A stretch of 64,000 nucleotides of DNA. Origin: Asterella californica. Its lineage: Eukaryota; Streptophyta; Marchantiopsida; Marchantiales; Aytoniaceae. The translations under genes and the position numbers were made by a program. The stretch is taken from positions 2,108,001 to 2,172,000 of the forward strand of contig JAYKYS010000005.1 of the NCBI GenBank assembly GCA_036924285.1, in the 5' to 3' direction. Of this stretch, positions 36,418 to 47,399 are shown piece by piece. Position 1 is the stretch's first letter. Every line of letters starts with the position of its first letter. The notes below the pieces were generated by a model, which ran no database searches, was not told where the DNA came from, and saw only the letters and a list, made by a program, of their open reading frames with translations.

Positions 36418-37080
36418 AAACTTGTGCATCCTCCGATATGCACCAGAGATACCAACCAAGGAGTGGACCGGCACGCACTTCGTCATTCTCATCTTGTCAT
36501 CCCCCCTTCCATCTCAGTCAACCTCATCCCCAAGGTTGCAATCTGATCGTTATCTTGAAGTTGCAACTCTATCATGATCTTCCCTAGATCCATCTCATCG
36601 ACTTTCTTCTTCAACCTCCCATCCAATCACCCCCTCTAAATATCTACATCTTTGAAGCATAGAAGTAGTAAACCATCATACCATAGAAATGTCTTCCATC
36701 CGTCCTGTAGAACCTCACCGTCGAGGTTTGTGACCAAGTGTCGTAGTAGACATCCTCCATCTTGTCAATCATCACCCGTATCTTGACTGTAACCCTCAAC
36801 CTCAAGTCTGTACATGTCATCATACGTATCCAACTCTTCTTTTTTGTTTTCTGAAAAAAAAACCTCATTACTGCAACCAAAATCCTCAACCGCAACCATC
36901 ATTGTCTCGCTGTACAATGGTATCCTTCTCAACCATCATCCTCCATGATCTCTTCTTCTGAAAATCCTTACAACCTCCCATGCCTCATCCTCCTAATCCT
37001 AATCACATGTAAACTTTCACAACCTCTCAAGCATAATCACCTTCAGCAATGGCTTCTCCTCTGTAAGCCATCTTTACCCA

Positions 37081-38700
37081 TCATCCTATACCTGTAACCT
37101 TGAAAGCATCCATCCTCTCTCCTTCGCCCTCAGCATGTCCGTCCTTGATGAAGCTGATGTAAGCATCATGGACTTCCCTTGTAGTCGCATCCAAGACCTC
37201 CCGTGATAAGAACCCAATCTTCACATCTCGAATGCGCTCCTCCCAACCTCCCTTCGCATCCATCGACATAACCCCAACTCCAATATCTGGTTGTTGTTTG
37301 CATATAACCAGATCACCCATCTCCGCTATCTGCACCTCAACCATCTCCTCTGGTTGTGAAGGATCGTCCTCCATTGCCAGTTCAGGAAGGATAGTCTCCT
37401 GTTGAACCTTATCCTCCCCAGCTTGCTTCCTGAAGAAGTCTCTTCTTGTCCCTTCTTCTCGCTCTGCATCGTGGATGCAGTATCCAACTTGAGCTCGTTC
37501 GGATCCACATGCTCATCCAAATCATCCATATGGAGATCATGCTCAATCTCCTCCACCCTAGCATCATAACTTGTAGCTTCAATAGCTACAACTACATGTG
37601 CCGCAAAGTAATCATCCACAAACTTCTTCATCCCTCCTTTACCAAAGTTGGCTTGAAGGAGAGTACCCGTACTTGTGAATGCAACTTTTCCATCCTCCCA
37701 AGAAATTACTTCTCGTTGCAAAGACTCTGCGAAGTCGATGCAATCGTCCCGTTGATGATCAGTATCATCACACCACACGCACTGGTGTACCCAAGCTGGT
37801 TTGGGTACAAGTTGCATCTCAGTCGATGATCCTTTATCCTCCAACCTAGTAACCTTAACTTGTAGATCTTGCATCGTTTGCTGTAGGTCCTCGATGGTTG
37901 GATCCTTCTCCTCTACAAACGCAACTGGACATTGAATCTCAGATACTACCTGAACGGGTATGGTAGTCAGTGATACAGGTGTCAACCTTGTAACCCTTTT
38001 CTTTGTATGTCTCCTGACAAGAAGCTCAACCGCTTCATGTACAACCTCCAATTCCTTGTCAACCCTTTTTCTTCCTCCCCATCCTCCAAAAGTAGTTCCA
38101 ACCGCTCTTGCCATGGTTCATCAACAGCTTGAAGAAACAACTCTGTCTTGTAGGTCTCCAAGGTTAGCTTGTCCACCCTAGGTAGTTGAGAAAATTGTCT
38201 CTCGAACTCATTTAACAGCTCTATAGGCTGTAAACCCTTGCTGGATCGGTTGACTCATTCCAAAAATGATTTCTTGGTTACTCGATCTGAGTTTCTCAAG
38301 AAATACTCCTCCATCAACGCATGTGAAAATGTATCCCAGTTCCTCCCAAAACGCTTTGTTAGACCCTTCACATGCTCCCTTATCTCAGGCACCGCAACGA
38401 GTTCGAACGTCTCGATCATATCCTTCTCCGGTACCTGATCCAAATCCATCTACATCTTGTAACATCTCAAGTACTCAGAGATGTCTCTACCATCAAAAAG
38501 ATCGAACTTGTCGATCACCCTTCCAAGCGCCTTCTTCCCCAAAGCCTCCTTTTGTTGGTTCTCTTGCTCTTGTCGCATAAACAAAGTGAAGGCCTGAAAC
38601 AATCGTGCAGTTGCTGCATCCAACTACATCCTTGGTATACCCTCTGATCCGTCCATCCCATCCATAGTCATGGCTCGTCCCATCCTCCCATCCTCCCATC
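37081..38700 (-). pseudogene. Gag of the gag-only element (broken)
   Basis: Retrotransposon gag, the shell protein that packages element RNA. Reading right to left, a frame opens near 38650 with LFQAFTLFMRQEQENQQKEA and FDLFDGRDISEYLRCYKM, then hits TAG just before 38449. It resumes with VPEIREHVKGLTKRFGRNW, hits TGA near 38252, and continues through ELLNEFERQFSQLPRVDKL. Near 38060 a frameshift moves it into the frame 38114-37326, which carries a CCHC zinc knuckle, CVWCDDTDHQRDDC. A second frameshift near 37400 leads to the acidic tail ending at 37081. So two stops and two frameshifts. Confidence 0.85.
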
Positions 38701-38848
38701 CTCCCATCCTCCCATGATCCCAACTGTCTACATATCCATCATCCCAAGTCCACAACATCCTCCCGAACAACCAAATCCATCTTCATCCTGGTTCATGATT
38801 GTTGATCTCTTCTACCCAGTTCAAACACACAGATCTCCACCCCGAACT

Positions 38849-38867
38849 TTCACCTCGAGTTCACCAC
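38849..38867 (-). other. Possible primer binding site
   Basis: Just inside the 5' LTR (which ends at 38871 on the minus strand) the sequence reads tcgg then tggtgaactcgag. A primer binding site normally begins TGG and lies within a few bases of the LTR. The matching tRNA was not identified, so this is a positional guess. Confidence 0.35.
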
Positions 38868-38870
38868 CGA

Positions 38871-40735
38871 TGTCGTGTCGGATATTGCGTGAAGGATGTC
38901 TAGGAAAATGCGAGGTTCTTGGCTGTGGAGATGTTGTGTGCTGAAACAGAGACAAGACAGAGAAAAACAACCATGAAAATGAACGCTGCGATATATACCA
39001 ACTCCAAATGTATGTACACTGCCGGTTCTTTCTCCTAAGAACACAGAACTGAAAAAGAGACCAGAGCGGTCTATAACCTGCTTCAAAGTCCTTAAAAACA
39101 ACCCCTGATTCTCAACCCTGACCCAAAAAACACTGAAGCGTAGCTCAAAGCAAGAAAAACTTCCCTTTGCTAACAAGCAGAGCCACAGCAGTATCACACG
39201 ATCCAAACCCAAGTCCAAACCACATCCATGTACAAGTTCTTAGCTAAAGCTAGCTACCACAAGCTGTATATAGCCAACCAGAACTCTAACGAACTCAAAA
39301 GAGCAAAACTCGTAGCGAAAAAACTAAAAAAGACCTATTTGTGAACTTCCTCCTTTCGCCGAACGGACTTCAAATGTCAATAGGGTCTCCTTTGCTGACT
39401 CCGTTAACCCAAGAAACCTTCAGATCCAACTCCCAACAGTAGAGATATTGCCGATTTTTGGTCGTAGGTGATCAAACCTTCAAAAACTCCTCCCTGCGGC
39501 TTAAAACCGCACACACCGCACAAACGGATCGTCTAAACTGATATCCGTCTTTCCTGGCAGAGAGATCTAGCTATCACGAACCCAACGAGACTCCAAACAA
39601 GTCGTTTGGAGTTCCTCTTGCAAAACCACGCAAGAAATTTGTCGCAGGTTGCAAAAAACTAACGTAAATGGACTCCCTACGGCTCAAACTCGCTCACCTC
39701 GCCCAAACCAACAATCCAATTCACGTACGGTCTTCTCTTATGCGTAGATGAAGACTCCTTGATCACGTAGGCATCAAGAACGAAGAGCTTGGCACACCGA
39801 TCGCGAAGAACAACCCAATTTTAGGTCGTAGGCGAACGAAAATCTGACGTAAGTGCTTCCTTGCGAGCCAATTTCACTCAAATCTCCTGAACCGCCCGAT
39901 GAAACTTTGTATTGTCTTCAATTTCCTGTAGAACTCGGTGTTTCGATCCTGATGGATCCAAGGACAGCAAGTTTGGACTCCGGAACGGCCCGAACGGTCC
40001 AACTCTCCTTCACAAGTAACTGAAAACTCCAAAATTGCTTCCTACGTCTCAATTTCTCTTAGTACGTACTCCTTGATCCGTCTCTTCCAAAACCATTTGA
40101 ACCAGTGCGTAGCCTGCACAGATCTGAACCCAACGACGCCTTGCGCGCTTGCATTGGACTCCTAAATCTCCCGAATCGTCTGTTGACAAGTCGCAGGCGC
40201 AAGCTAACCCCTAAGCTGCCCGCTTGTCATAGTCTTTGTACGTACGAAGTTCTGTGATTAATAAATGAAGCAGGCCCCTTGCGTATTTGATATAACGCTT
40301 GAAGCCTCAAATACCCAGTCAGCAAGTAAACTAAGGCCTAGCTTGATTTTCTCTTCTTTCGAATCACATAACTTCTCCAGTAGGTGTCCAAATGAAGTAG
40401 ACAAGATGCCAATGAAGAGTTGACAACGAGCACTACCCATTGATGCGATGAAAGTGGAGATCTGAAGTTGCGCCAAAAACCCATAAGCTGGGGCCTAGCT
40501 TGTTTTCTCCATCTTTCGAGTCTTATAACTTCTCCACTAGACGTCCAAATGAAGTAGACGAAGTGCATATGGAAAGCTGACTAGGATCTCTACCCATCTA
40601 TGCGATGAAAATGGAGATCCAAAATGATACCAAAAGTCCGTAAGCTAGGGCCTAGCTTGTCTTTCTCATGAGTGTCTTTGGAGCGACAAGCATTGAAGTC
40701 TGAATTTCAGATAGGAGCCGGTCCACGACACGACA
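38871..40735 (-). mobile_element. 5' LTR of the gag-only retrotransposon
   Basis: 1865 bp, near-identical to 34540-36405, with the same terminal TGTCGTGTCG and CGACACGACA. A TATA-like ggtatatat lies on the minus strand at 38990-38998. It holds the same 157-bp tandem units. Differences from the 3' LTR are scattered substitutions and single-base indels, consistent with moderate age after insertion. Confidence 0.93.
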
Positions 40736-40749
40736 CCGGGTCTCATCTG

Positions 40750-41571
40750 CGGCTTTAGAGTGGGAGGGGGAGTCATTGCTGCTGCTCGATCGTCTTCCCC
40801 CGAGGTCTCCTCCTTCGTCTCATGCTGCCTTGCTGGTCCATATCTTGCCAACTGATCTGCCGTGAGATCTCCCTTGACCACGTACATGTAACAAAAGAAC
40901 AGAGTAAGATGTCCTCCTGCTGGGGTACCTAAGTACACAGCTCTGTCTATACATACGCGTGGAAGAACGCACCCCAGTTGACATTCTCTCCCGCGCACAC
41001 TGCTTCCAGGAACTCCACGTCCTGATCTCTAAGATACCTCGTCTTCTGCGCCTTCCCCTTAAGAAAGAGATGAAGGAACAGCTTCGTCAGAAGATGCTTC
41101 TACGGCTCTCGATAAGATTCGGCCTTCCAGCCGTTTCTTCTCTGCCTGTCCTCCAAGAAGAGACAAGATGTGCTCTCGGCACATGCCACCTACTCGAGAT
41201 CATGGGTAAGATCTTCTTCTCGAGCCAACAACCTCGGTTCTCATATTCTGGCCTGTGAAAGGCCCTGCGCCACCAATCTTTGGTCCAGGAAGATGGTCTT
41301 CCTCGAGCTACTCTTGCCTTCGCAAGTACACGGTCTCGGGTTCTGAGGCGGTAATGCTGCCCAAACCTCCTCCAGAAGACCCTGGTCGGCGAGGTTCCAA
41401 TCCCACAGGAAGAAGTCGAGACCCAACTCCTTGATAAAGGGTTTGGCCTCGGCCAACTCTGCTGTCGGTAACACCAACCCTCGAGGATGCATCGACATAC
41501 TTGAAACTCTGTTGCACTAAGCCAAACGTACTTACTGTGAGCTGAAGGCTCAGTCCTTCCCAAGCTCTCAC
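40750..41571 (-). pseudogene. LTR-borne ORF, N-terminal part, copy in LTR 1
   Basis: The part of the LTR-borne ORF upstream of the gag-only insertion, on the minus strand. It includes GLVLPTAELAEAKPFIKELG, FFLWDWNLADQGLLEEVWAA and, in other frames, WRRAFHRPEYENRGCWLEKK and a LAYLGTPAGGHLT-like stretch near 40930. Several frameshifts separate these pieces. It ends at the CCGG duplication beside the gag-only element. The equivalent protein in the solo LTR is more intact. Confidence 0.7.
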
Positions 41572-44500
41572 AGTCTAGCTTCCACTCTCAGAAGACGAAT
41601 CTAGTCTTCCAGAAGACAGCTACTCCGTCTTCCGGGATTCTAACAGTGCTTCCTAAATAGCTCTCGTCTTCCGAGCTATATCTAAATAATCTTAACTAAG
41701 CAAGGCCTCGCATGAATTCCTAAGAAGACAACCCACCTTGCATTACATCCTACTTCATAACGGAAGATACAAGATTTGCGAGAAGTAGAGTGCATAACAG
41801 GTTCAGAAGATGGTTGCGGGCTCCTGCGGTGACAATGGTCTCTGGGAAGGCTCTCGAGACAGCTTCCGATTCAATATCTTTCTCGAAAGACCTCCCGAAG
41901 CCAGGCTTCCCTTCACTGGTCTCATCTGTCTTCTGCTTCCTATGCGCAACCTATCCTCACAACAGATTCACGACATTCGCACTATGTTCTTCTGACTTCT
42001 CACCTCTCATACACATTCAGAAGAAACTTGCTGCATGATGAGAAGACATGACCCTCGACCATTCTCTCCAGATTCTGCCAGCAAGACTTCTCACAACTCT
42101 CTTCTAAGTTCGGGAAGAAGAAGGAATATGCTGCTATGGGTCAGACAAAAGAGACCCGTAACAGACCCTCACGTCTTCTCGCTCATTTTGCCAGCCTTTC
42201 CAGTCTTCTAGTCTATCTAGGAAGATGGGGATTTGAGAAGCTTGGAAGACCGGGAGGCACAGGCCTAGTTCCCGACTTCCAACTTCTCGAAATAACAAAA
42301 CAACTCACCAAGCCACTCGGGATTCGTACCAAGCCTCTCTTAACACCAAAGCAAAGCAAATCCACTCTTGATACGAATTGTATACAGTCGTCTTCAAAAG
42401 ATTGTCAGGCTTCCGAAGCGTCTTCAGAAGACAGTCAGGTTTCAGAAGCGTCTTCCGAAGATGTTCAGATCTTCCAAAGCGTCTTCTGTTCAAGGATTCG
42501 GAGTAGAGGGATGGTAGGGTAGAGAAATTGATAGTTGGGATATCCAATTTGAGGACGATGGGTAGGGAAGCTCGAATTGCACTCGGGAAGAAGTAAGAAG
42601 ATGGCTGTTGGAAATTGAGCAGCGCTTCCGCGCCCAATGTCTCAGAAGGAAAAATGTGAGGAAGGAATTGATCGATCGGGTTGCCTGCAAACAAATGGGG
42701 AAGCGCGGGGGATACCAAACAAAGGCGAGAAGCAGTGGGGAAGGGAAGAGAACATGGGAAGAACCTCTACAGTCTTCTGTCTTCTTCACGGCCTTCCTCA
42801 GTCTTATGCGCACTTACGACTTTAACCCCAGCTCCAATGCGACCCCACTAAGTTGCTGCTGCTGCCAATGCCTTGCCACTCCTCAACCGAATAAGGTTCC
42901 TCCTCTGATTCCTCGCAGCTGCCCTTCAATGTCTGCTTTCGAGAGTCTCGAGAAGACCCCTTCAGCTCGATGCGATTCCTACTCTCAGCGATTTGCCCTC
43001 GCCTTCTTCCTAGCTGTGAATCGATCCTGGCTCCACTCAATTTCACTCTGCTGCCTTCACTCAACTCGATTTTCTTCCAATTCGATCTTCTAAGCCAAAG
43101 CAACCTCGATGCGGGAAGTGGTAGTGTTCTGCGCTAATGCGCTTCCTTCGCATCTTCTCGCGCAGGTTTAAGGGTTCTCAACCTAGATGACCTACCTGAC
43201 CTACCTAATCTACTCGGTGTTACCTGGTGGTTACACCTACTTCTTTACTTGGAAATATGTGATTAGGCTTTCGCGGTTGCCGTCTTCCGGACGTGTCTTT
43301 CGTCTACCGCCGTCTTCCGTCTTCGGAAGACACAACTGAGAAGACGATTCCCAGAAGACGGTCGTCTTCAGAAGAAGTCAACTTGTAGTGACGTAGGATT
43401 TCTCCTTTTGCCCATTTAGTATACAAGATATCGTTCCCACAGAGGATTTGCACAAGTAACGCTGCTCTAAGTTCTAAGATCTGTTCAAACACACAAACAC
43501 ACGGGTTTTGCCTAGAAATCCCGTCTTCTCACAAAACCATACCAAAACAACACGTCTTCCAGACACGCCAAATGGTGCTCTGGACCTAAACAAACAACTA
43601 TCCATTACAATATCATACAACTATTCACAGAGAAGCTCGGGAAGACGATCTTCCTGCTTCCAGGTTGCTTCTTCCGGTCTTCTCGATACCGTCTTCCCGA
43701 AGCGATTCTCGTCTTCTGGGGGTTTAGCTCGTCTTCTCACCCCTCCAGAAGGCTGTCCGGCTTCGCAGAAGTCGACTAGTAACAGTCGTTACACCTTACT
43801 CTCACACTCACATTCCAATCGGGTTGGATAAATCACAGGGTGTATGCCCCCTGTAGCCTTCTCAGGCTTCTGCCTGCGGAAGTTGTCTTCCTGCAGCACT
43901 ACAACGACATTCACCTTCACGGAAGCTCAATAGAAGTATCGGAAGCTCACTAGAAGAAGATAAGAAGATGGGGAAGATGAGGGAAGATGGGAAGAAGAAG
44001 AAATCCAAACAAGAGAAAACAGGATGAAAAAGGGCAATTAAGATTCCGACAGGCTTCTAGTCCGGATCCTGACTAACAAGCCATCCCTGCTTGTAATAGT
44101 TTGGGGAGGAAGACAACAAACGTGAGTACTGTAGCACCGTCTTCTACTCGAGGATGTCGTCTTCTGTTGCGGGAAGAAGGCTTCTTTCTTCTTCACTTCG
44201 CTGCTCTGACTGCTCTGTCTTCTGGGATCCCTTACCCAGAAGACCGTTCGTACGTAGATTCCAAGTGCTCTACTGAACGAGTCAAGCTACACTCCACAAC
44301 TGTTGACATTCACCGCCACTCAAGAAGAACACTTCCCATGCACAATTGGGAGAATACATTCCACCACCCAGAAGACATGAGCGAAGCTGCTGCACTCAAA
44401 TCCACAATCTGTTCTCCGAGAAGAAGTCACAATGACATTGGGAAGCTTACTCCCGCTACTTCCTGTGTCTACTCCTCGACACACCAGCCTAGCTAACAAG

Positions 44501-45012
44501 ACTGCACGAGGATGCCGTTCCCTGTTCCTAGACTGTCCACTACTTCTATCTACATCTTCGAATCCATTGCTGGTGCGAGTATGCAGACCCCTTCTGTATA
44601 TTCCAAGACTATTCGTATGTTTCCAACAACGGGTGTAGTGTGCTAAGACTGTCTCTGCTCTAATGTGTCTCGTCTGCCTGCCTGTAGAATCGATGTGTAT
44701 GTTCAGTTACGACAGAATTCTACAGAACTGGCAAAACTGGCAGAGCTCCATTTCCTACTCTACGATCCTACTTAACCATCTGCCTCGAGAGTCAGGGGAG
44801 GCGACCACCAGGGAGAGAGAGAGAGGCACTGGCAAGAGGTTGTCACCTCACATACATACGGTCCCTCTTCCCAATTAGCCCTCCACTGTGTTAAATCCTA
44901 CGCTACCTATGCTGCCACATGGGGTCCTAACTATTTTTACATAGAAAACTGCCACCCTTAAGATAGCATATCCGATCCTACTAAATCTGGAAGTGTCGAT
45001 TAAGTTTGCTAA

Positions 45013-47351
45013 CTACTCTGATTGCTCGGTGGCAATCTCTACATGATCTGCTCCTACCGGAGCTACTACCTCGACTTCTGATGGGCTGGGAAGCCCTGCA
45101 CTTACCTCGGGTACCACTGAGGTAGCTTCCCTCTCCTCGCTCTTCGCTGGCCTTGCTGTTTCTGCGGTTGCGTCTTCCTCGGCTTCGACTTCGGAAGACG
45201 GAATGGTCTTATGGGAAGAAGAGTCGAATGGTGCGTCTTCGGTCTTCTGAGGCACAGATGCAGTACTAGGGACCATGGCGACCTCATAGGGGTCCGGGGA
45301 AGTCGCTTCCTCCACGCGGAATACTTGGGAAGACGGCTCGTCTTCCTGTCTTCCAGAAGACATCATGTCTTCCAGGGCGTCTTCTGGAGTCTTCTCGTCT
45401 TCCAACGCTGTCACCACCAAGTGTACAGCGAGATCGAACTCCTCCTTCTCCATTCCGGATCCAGTCGAGGGTGCTGGGGCTTGGGAAGATGCGGTTGCAG
45501 GTGTCGGAAGTGAGGGAAGACCATAAAGTGTCTTCATTCCTTCTATCTGTCTATCCAGGTACCTGAACATGCTATCTCTGCATTCCACCAACCTCGTCTT
45601 GGACTCGCTGTCCCATTCCCTAGCTAAGGTAAGTAACTTCTTACCCGCGGTGAAGTTGAACTTCTTCCGAAGCGCTTCTACCGACTGAGCTAGCATCTTC
45701 TGCGCACGGGCCTCTGCTGCTTCCCTCTGCGTCTTCTCCACTGCAGCTCGTGCTTCTACGGCTTCTCGCTGCATCTTGTGGTCTGCTCTTCTGCGAGGGC
45801 AGTGATCTTCTCCCGCACTCGGAGAACTTCCTGATCGTGCTGCTGTACTCGCGTCTGCAACTCCTGCTTGCTCTTCCGAAGTTGCATCGACTCTTTGGCA
45901 GAAGCGGCTGCTTCCGTCTTGTACTTGGCTGCAAGCTTCTCCGTAGTGCGGAGGCTAACTTCCAGCGACTCCGTCTTCTGCTGGCTGTCTTCCTGTCGCA
46001 GCAAGGTGCGCAGGCCGAATCCAGGCTGTAAAGGCTTCTCCTGTGCCCTCGCTCTCCTTTCCAACAACTCCATAGCGGGCTGGATCTCCTTCTGGAAGTA
46101 GGCACTGAACTCCTCCAGTCGTCTTCCAGCGGAAGACAAGTTCATTTCCACCACTCGCTCCATGGTGTCGACTTCGTCTTCCAGAGGCAAGGAAGCCTCT
46201 TCCACCACTATGGCCTTCATCTTCTGCGCACGAGAAGAAGCTACTCTTCTCATCTTCCAGGGTGGAAGACTCCTCGTGGCAGGAGCGACTCTCCTCTTTG
46301 CGCTTCCTCGCATCGCAGTAGGAGCGCCTATCCATCTTTCGTCTTCTGGAGTCTTCGGAAGACTCCCAGGTGTTACAGAAGCTGTCTTCTGTTCCGATCG
46401 GGTACTCAGCAAGTCTTCCTCCGAGTTCGACTCCGACCCTGAATGAATGAGGGAGATGGGTGTTCTTGGTACACTTCTGTGACCCATCTTCCTCACTGGC
46501 GTGGCGTCTTCCGACCCACTAGACTCGTCTTCCCTCACCAGAAGCGTCTTCTGGTGAGAGCCGGACCTCAGCTGTGGCATCAGAGTGGGAGGGGGCGTTG
46601 CTGCTGCCTCTCGGTCATCGTCTTCTGAGGTCTCCTCTTTCACCTCCTGTCGTTCCGTTGGTCCATACACTGCCAGCTGATCTTCCCTAAGATCCCCCAT
46701 GGCTACATACAAGTAGCAGAAGAAGGGCGTCAGATGTCCTCCCGCCGGGGTACCCAAGTATGCTAGCTCCGTCTGTACATAGTTGTGGATGTACGCGCCC
46801 CAGTAGATTGTCACTCTGTCATCCCACACTGATTCTAGGAACTCCACGTCCTGATCTCCTAAGTACCTTGTCTTCTGCGCTTTTCCCTTGGGGAAAAGAT
46901 GCAGAAACAACTTCGCCAGAAGTCGCTTCTTCAGCTCCCGGTAAGACTCTATCTTCCAACCGTTCCTCCCCTGCCTATCTTCCACGAAAAGGCAGGTGGT
47001 ACTCCCAGGCACATGCCATGAACTCACAATCCTAGGCAAGATCTTCTTCTCGTATCAATATCCTCGGTTCTCAGTCTCAGGCCTGTGAAACGCCTTACGC
47101 CACCAGTCTTCAGTCCAGGAAGACGGTCTTCCCCGAGCCATTCCTGCCTTCGCAGGTACACGGTTACGCGGGGGTAACGCGGCCCACACCTCCTCCAGAA
47201 GCCATTGATCTGCGAGGTTCCAATCCCACAAGAAGAAGTCGAGACCCAACTCCTTGAGGAAAAGAGTGGCCTCGGCCAATTCTGCCGCTGGTAACACCAA
47301 GTCTCGCGGATGCATCGACATACCTGGAAGATCTGTTGCACTAAACCACAA
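45013..47351 (-). pseudogene. LTR-borne ORF of about 780 codons, best copy
   Basis: The most intact version, lying inside the solo LTR in the same direction as gag-pol. An N-terminal folded part has FFLWDWNLADQWLLEEVWAA, WTEDWWRKAFHRPETENRGY, WKIESYRELKKRLLAKLFLH and YWGAYIHNYVQTELAYLGTP. A serine- and acid-rich stretch follows, then a long coiled coil (about 46100-45650; QEVLRVREKITALAEEQ) and an acidic tail ending ATEQSE. The frame is continuous from 47351 to 45756 apart from one TGA near 47053, where copy 3 has TGG. A one-base frameshift near 45775 moves it to the frame ending at 45013. First ATG is near 47321. I do not recognise the family; extra ORFs are known in Tat-type gypsy elements, but usually outside the LTR. 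Confidence 0.75.
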
Positions 47352-47399
47352 GCACCTACTATGAGCTGAAGGCTCAGTTCTTCCCGAGTGCCCACAGTC

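Larger units (their letters stand above)
34540..40735 (-). mobile_element. Complete gag-only LTR retrotransposon (TR-GAG type), nested in LTR 1
   Basis: 6196 bp with two near-identical LTRs, a 2465-bp interior and a CCGG target duplication. Sister giant LTRs show the empty site at 46561-46564 (gagagccggacctcag) and 55521-55524 (gagagccgggtctcag). The interior encodes only gag with a zinc knuckle; no protease, integrase, RT or RNase H is detectable, and there is no room for them. It therefore matches the non-autonomous TR-GAG class, which relies on enzymes of related elements. Gag itself is damaged, so it now depends on gag from elsewhere too. Confidence 0.9.

Noticed and set aside
34510..39218. 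Paired 120-codon minus-strand frames at 34887-34510 and 39218-38850
   Set aside because: They are identical because they lie in the two LTRs of one element. The predicted peptide has no recognisable domain, and its downstream end continues past the TATA region, so it is probably fortuitous.
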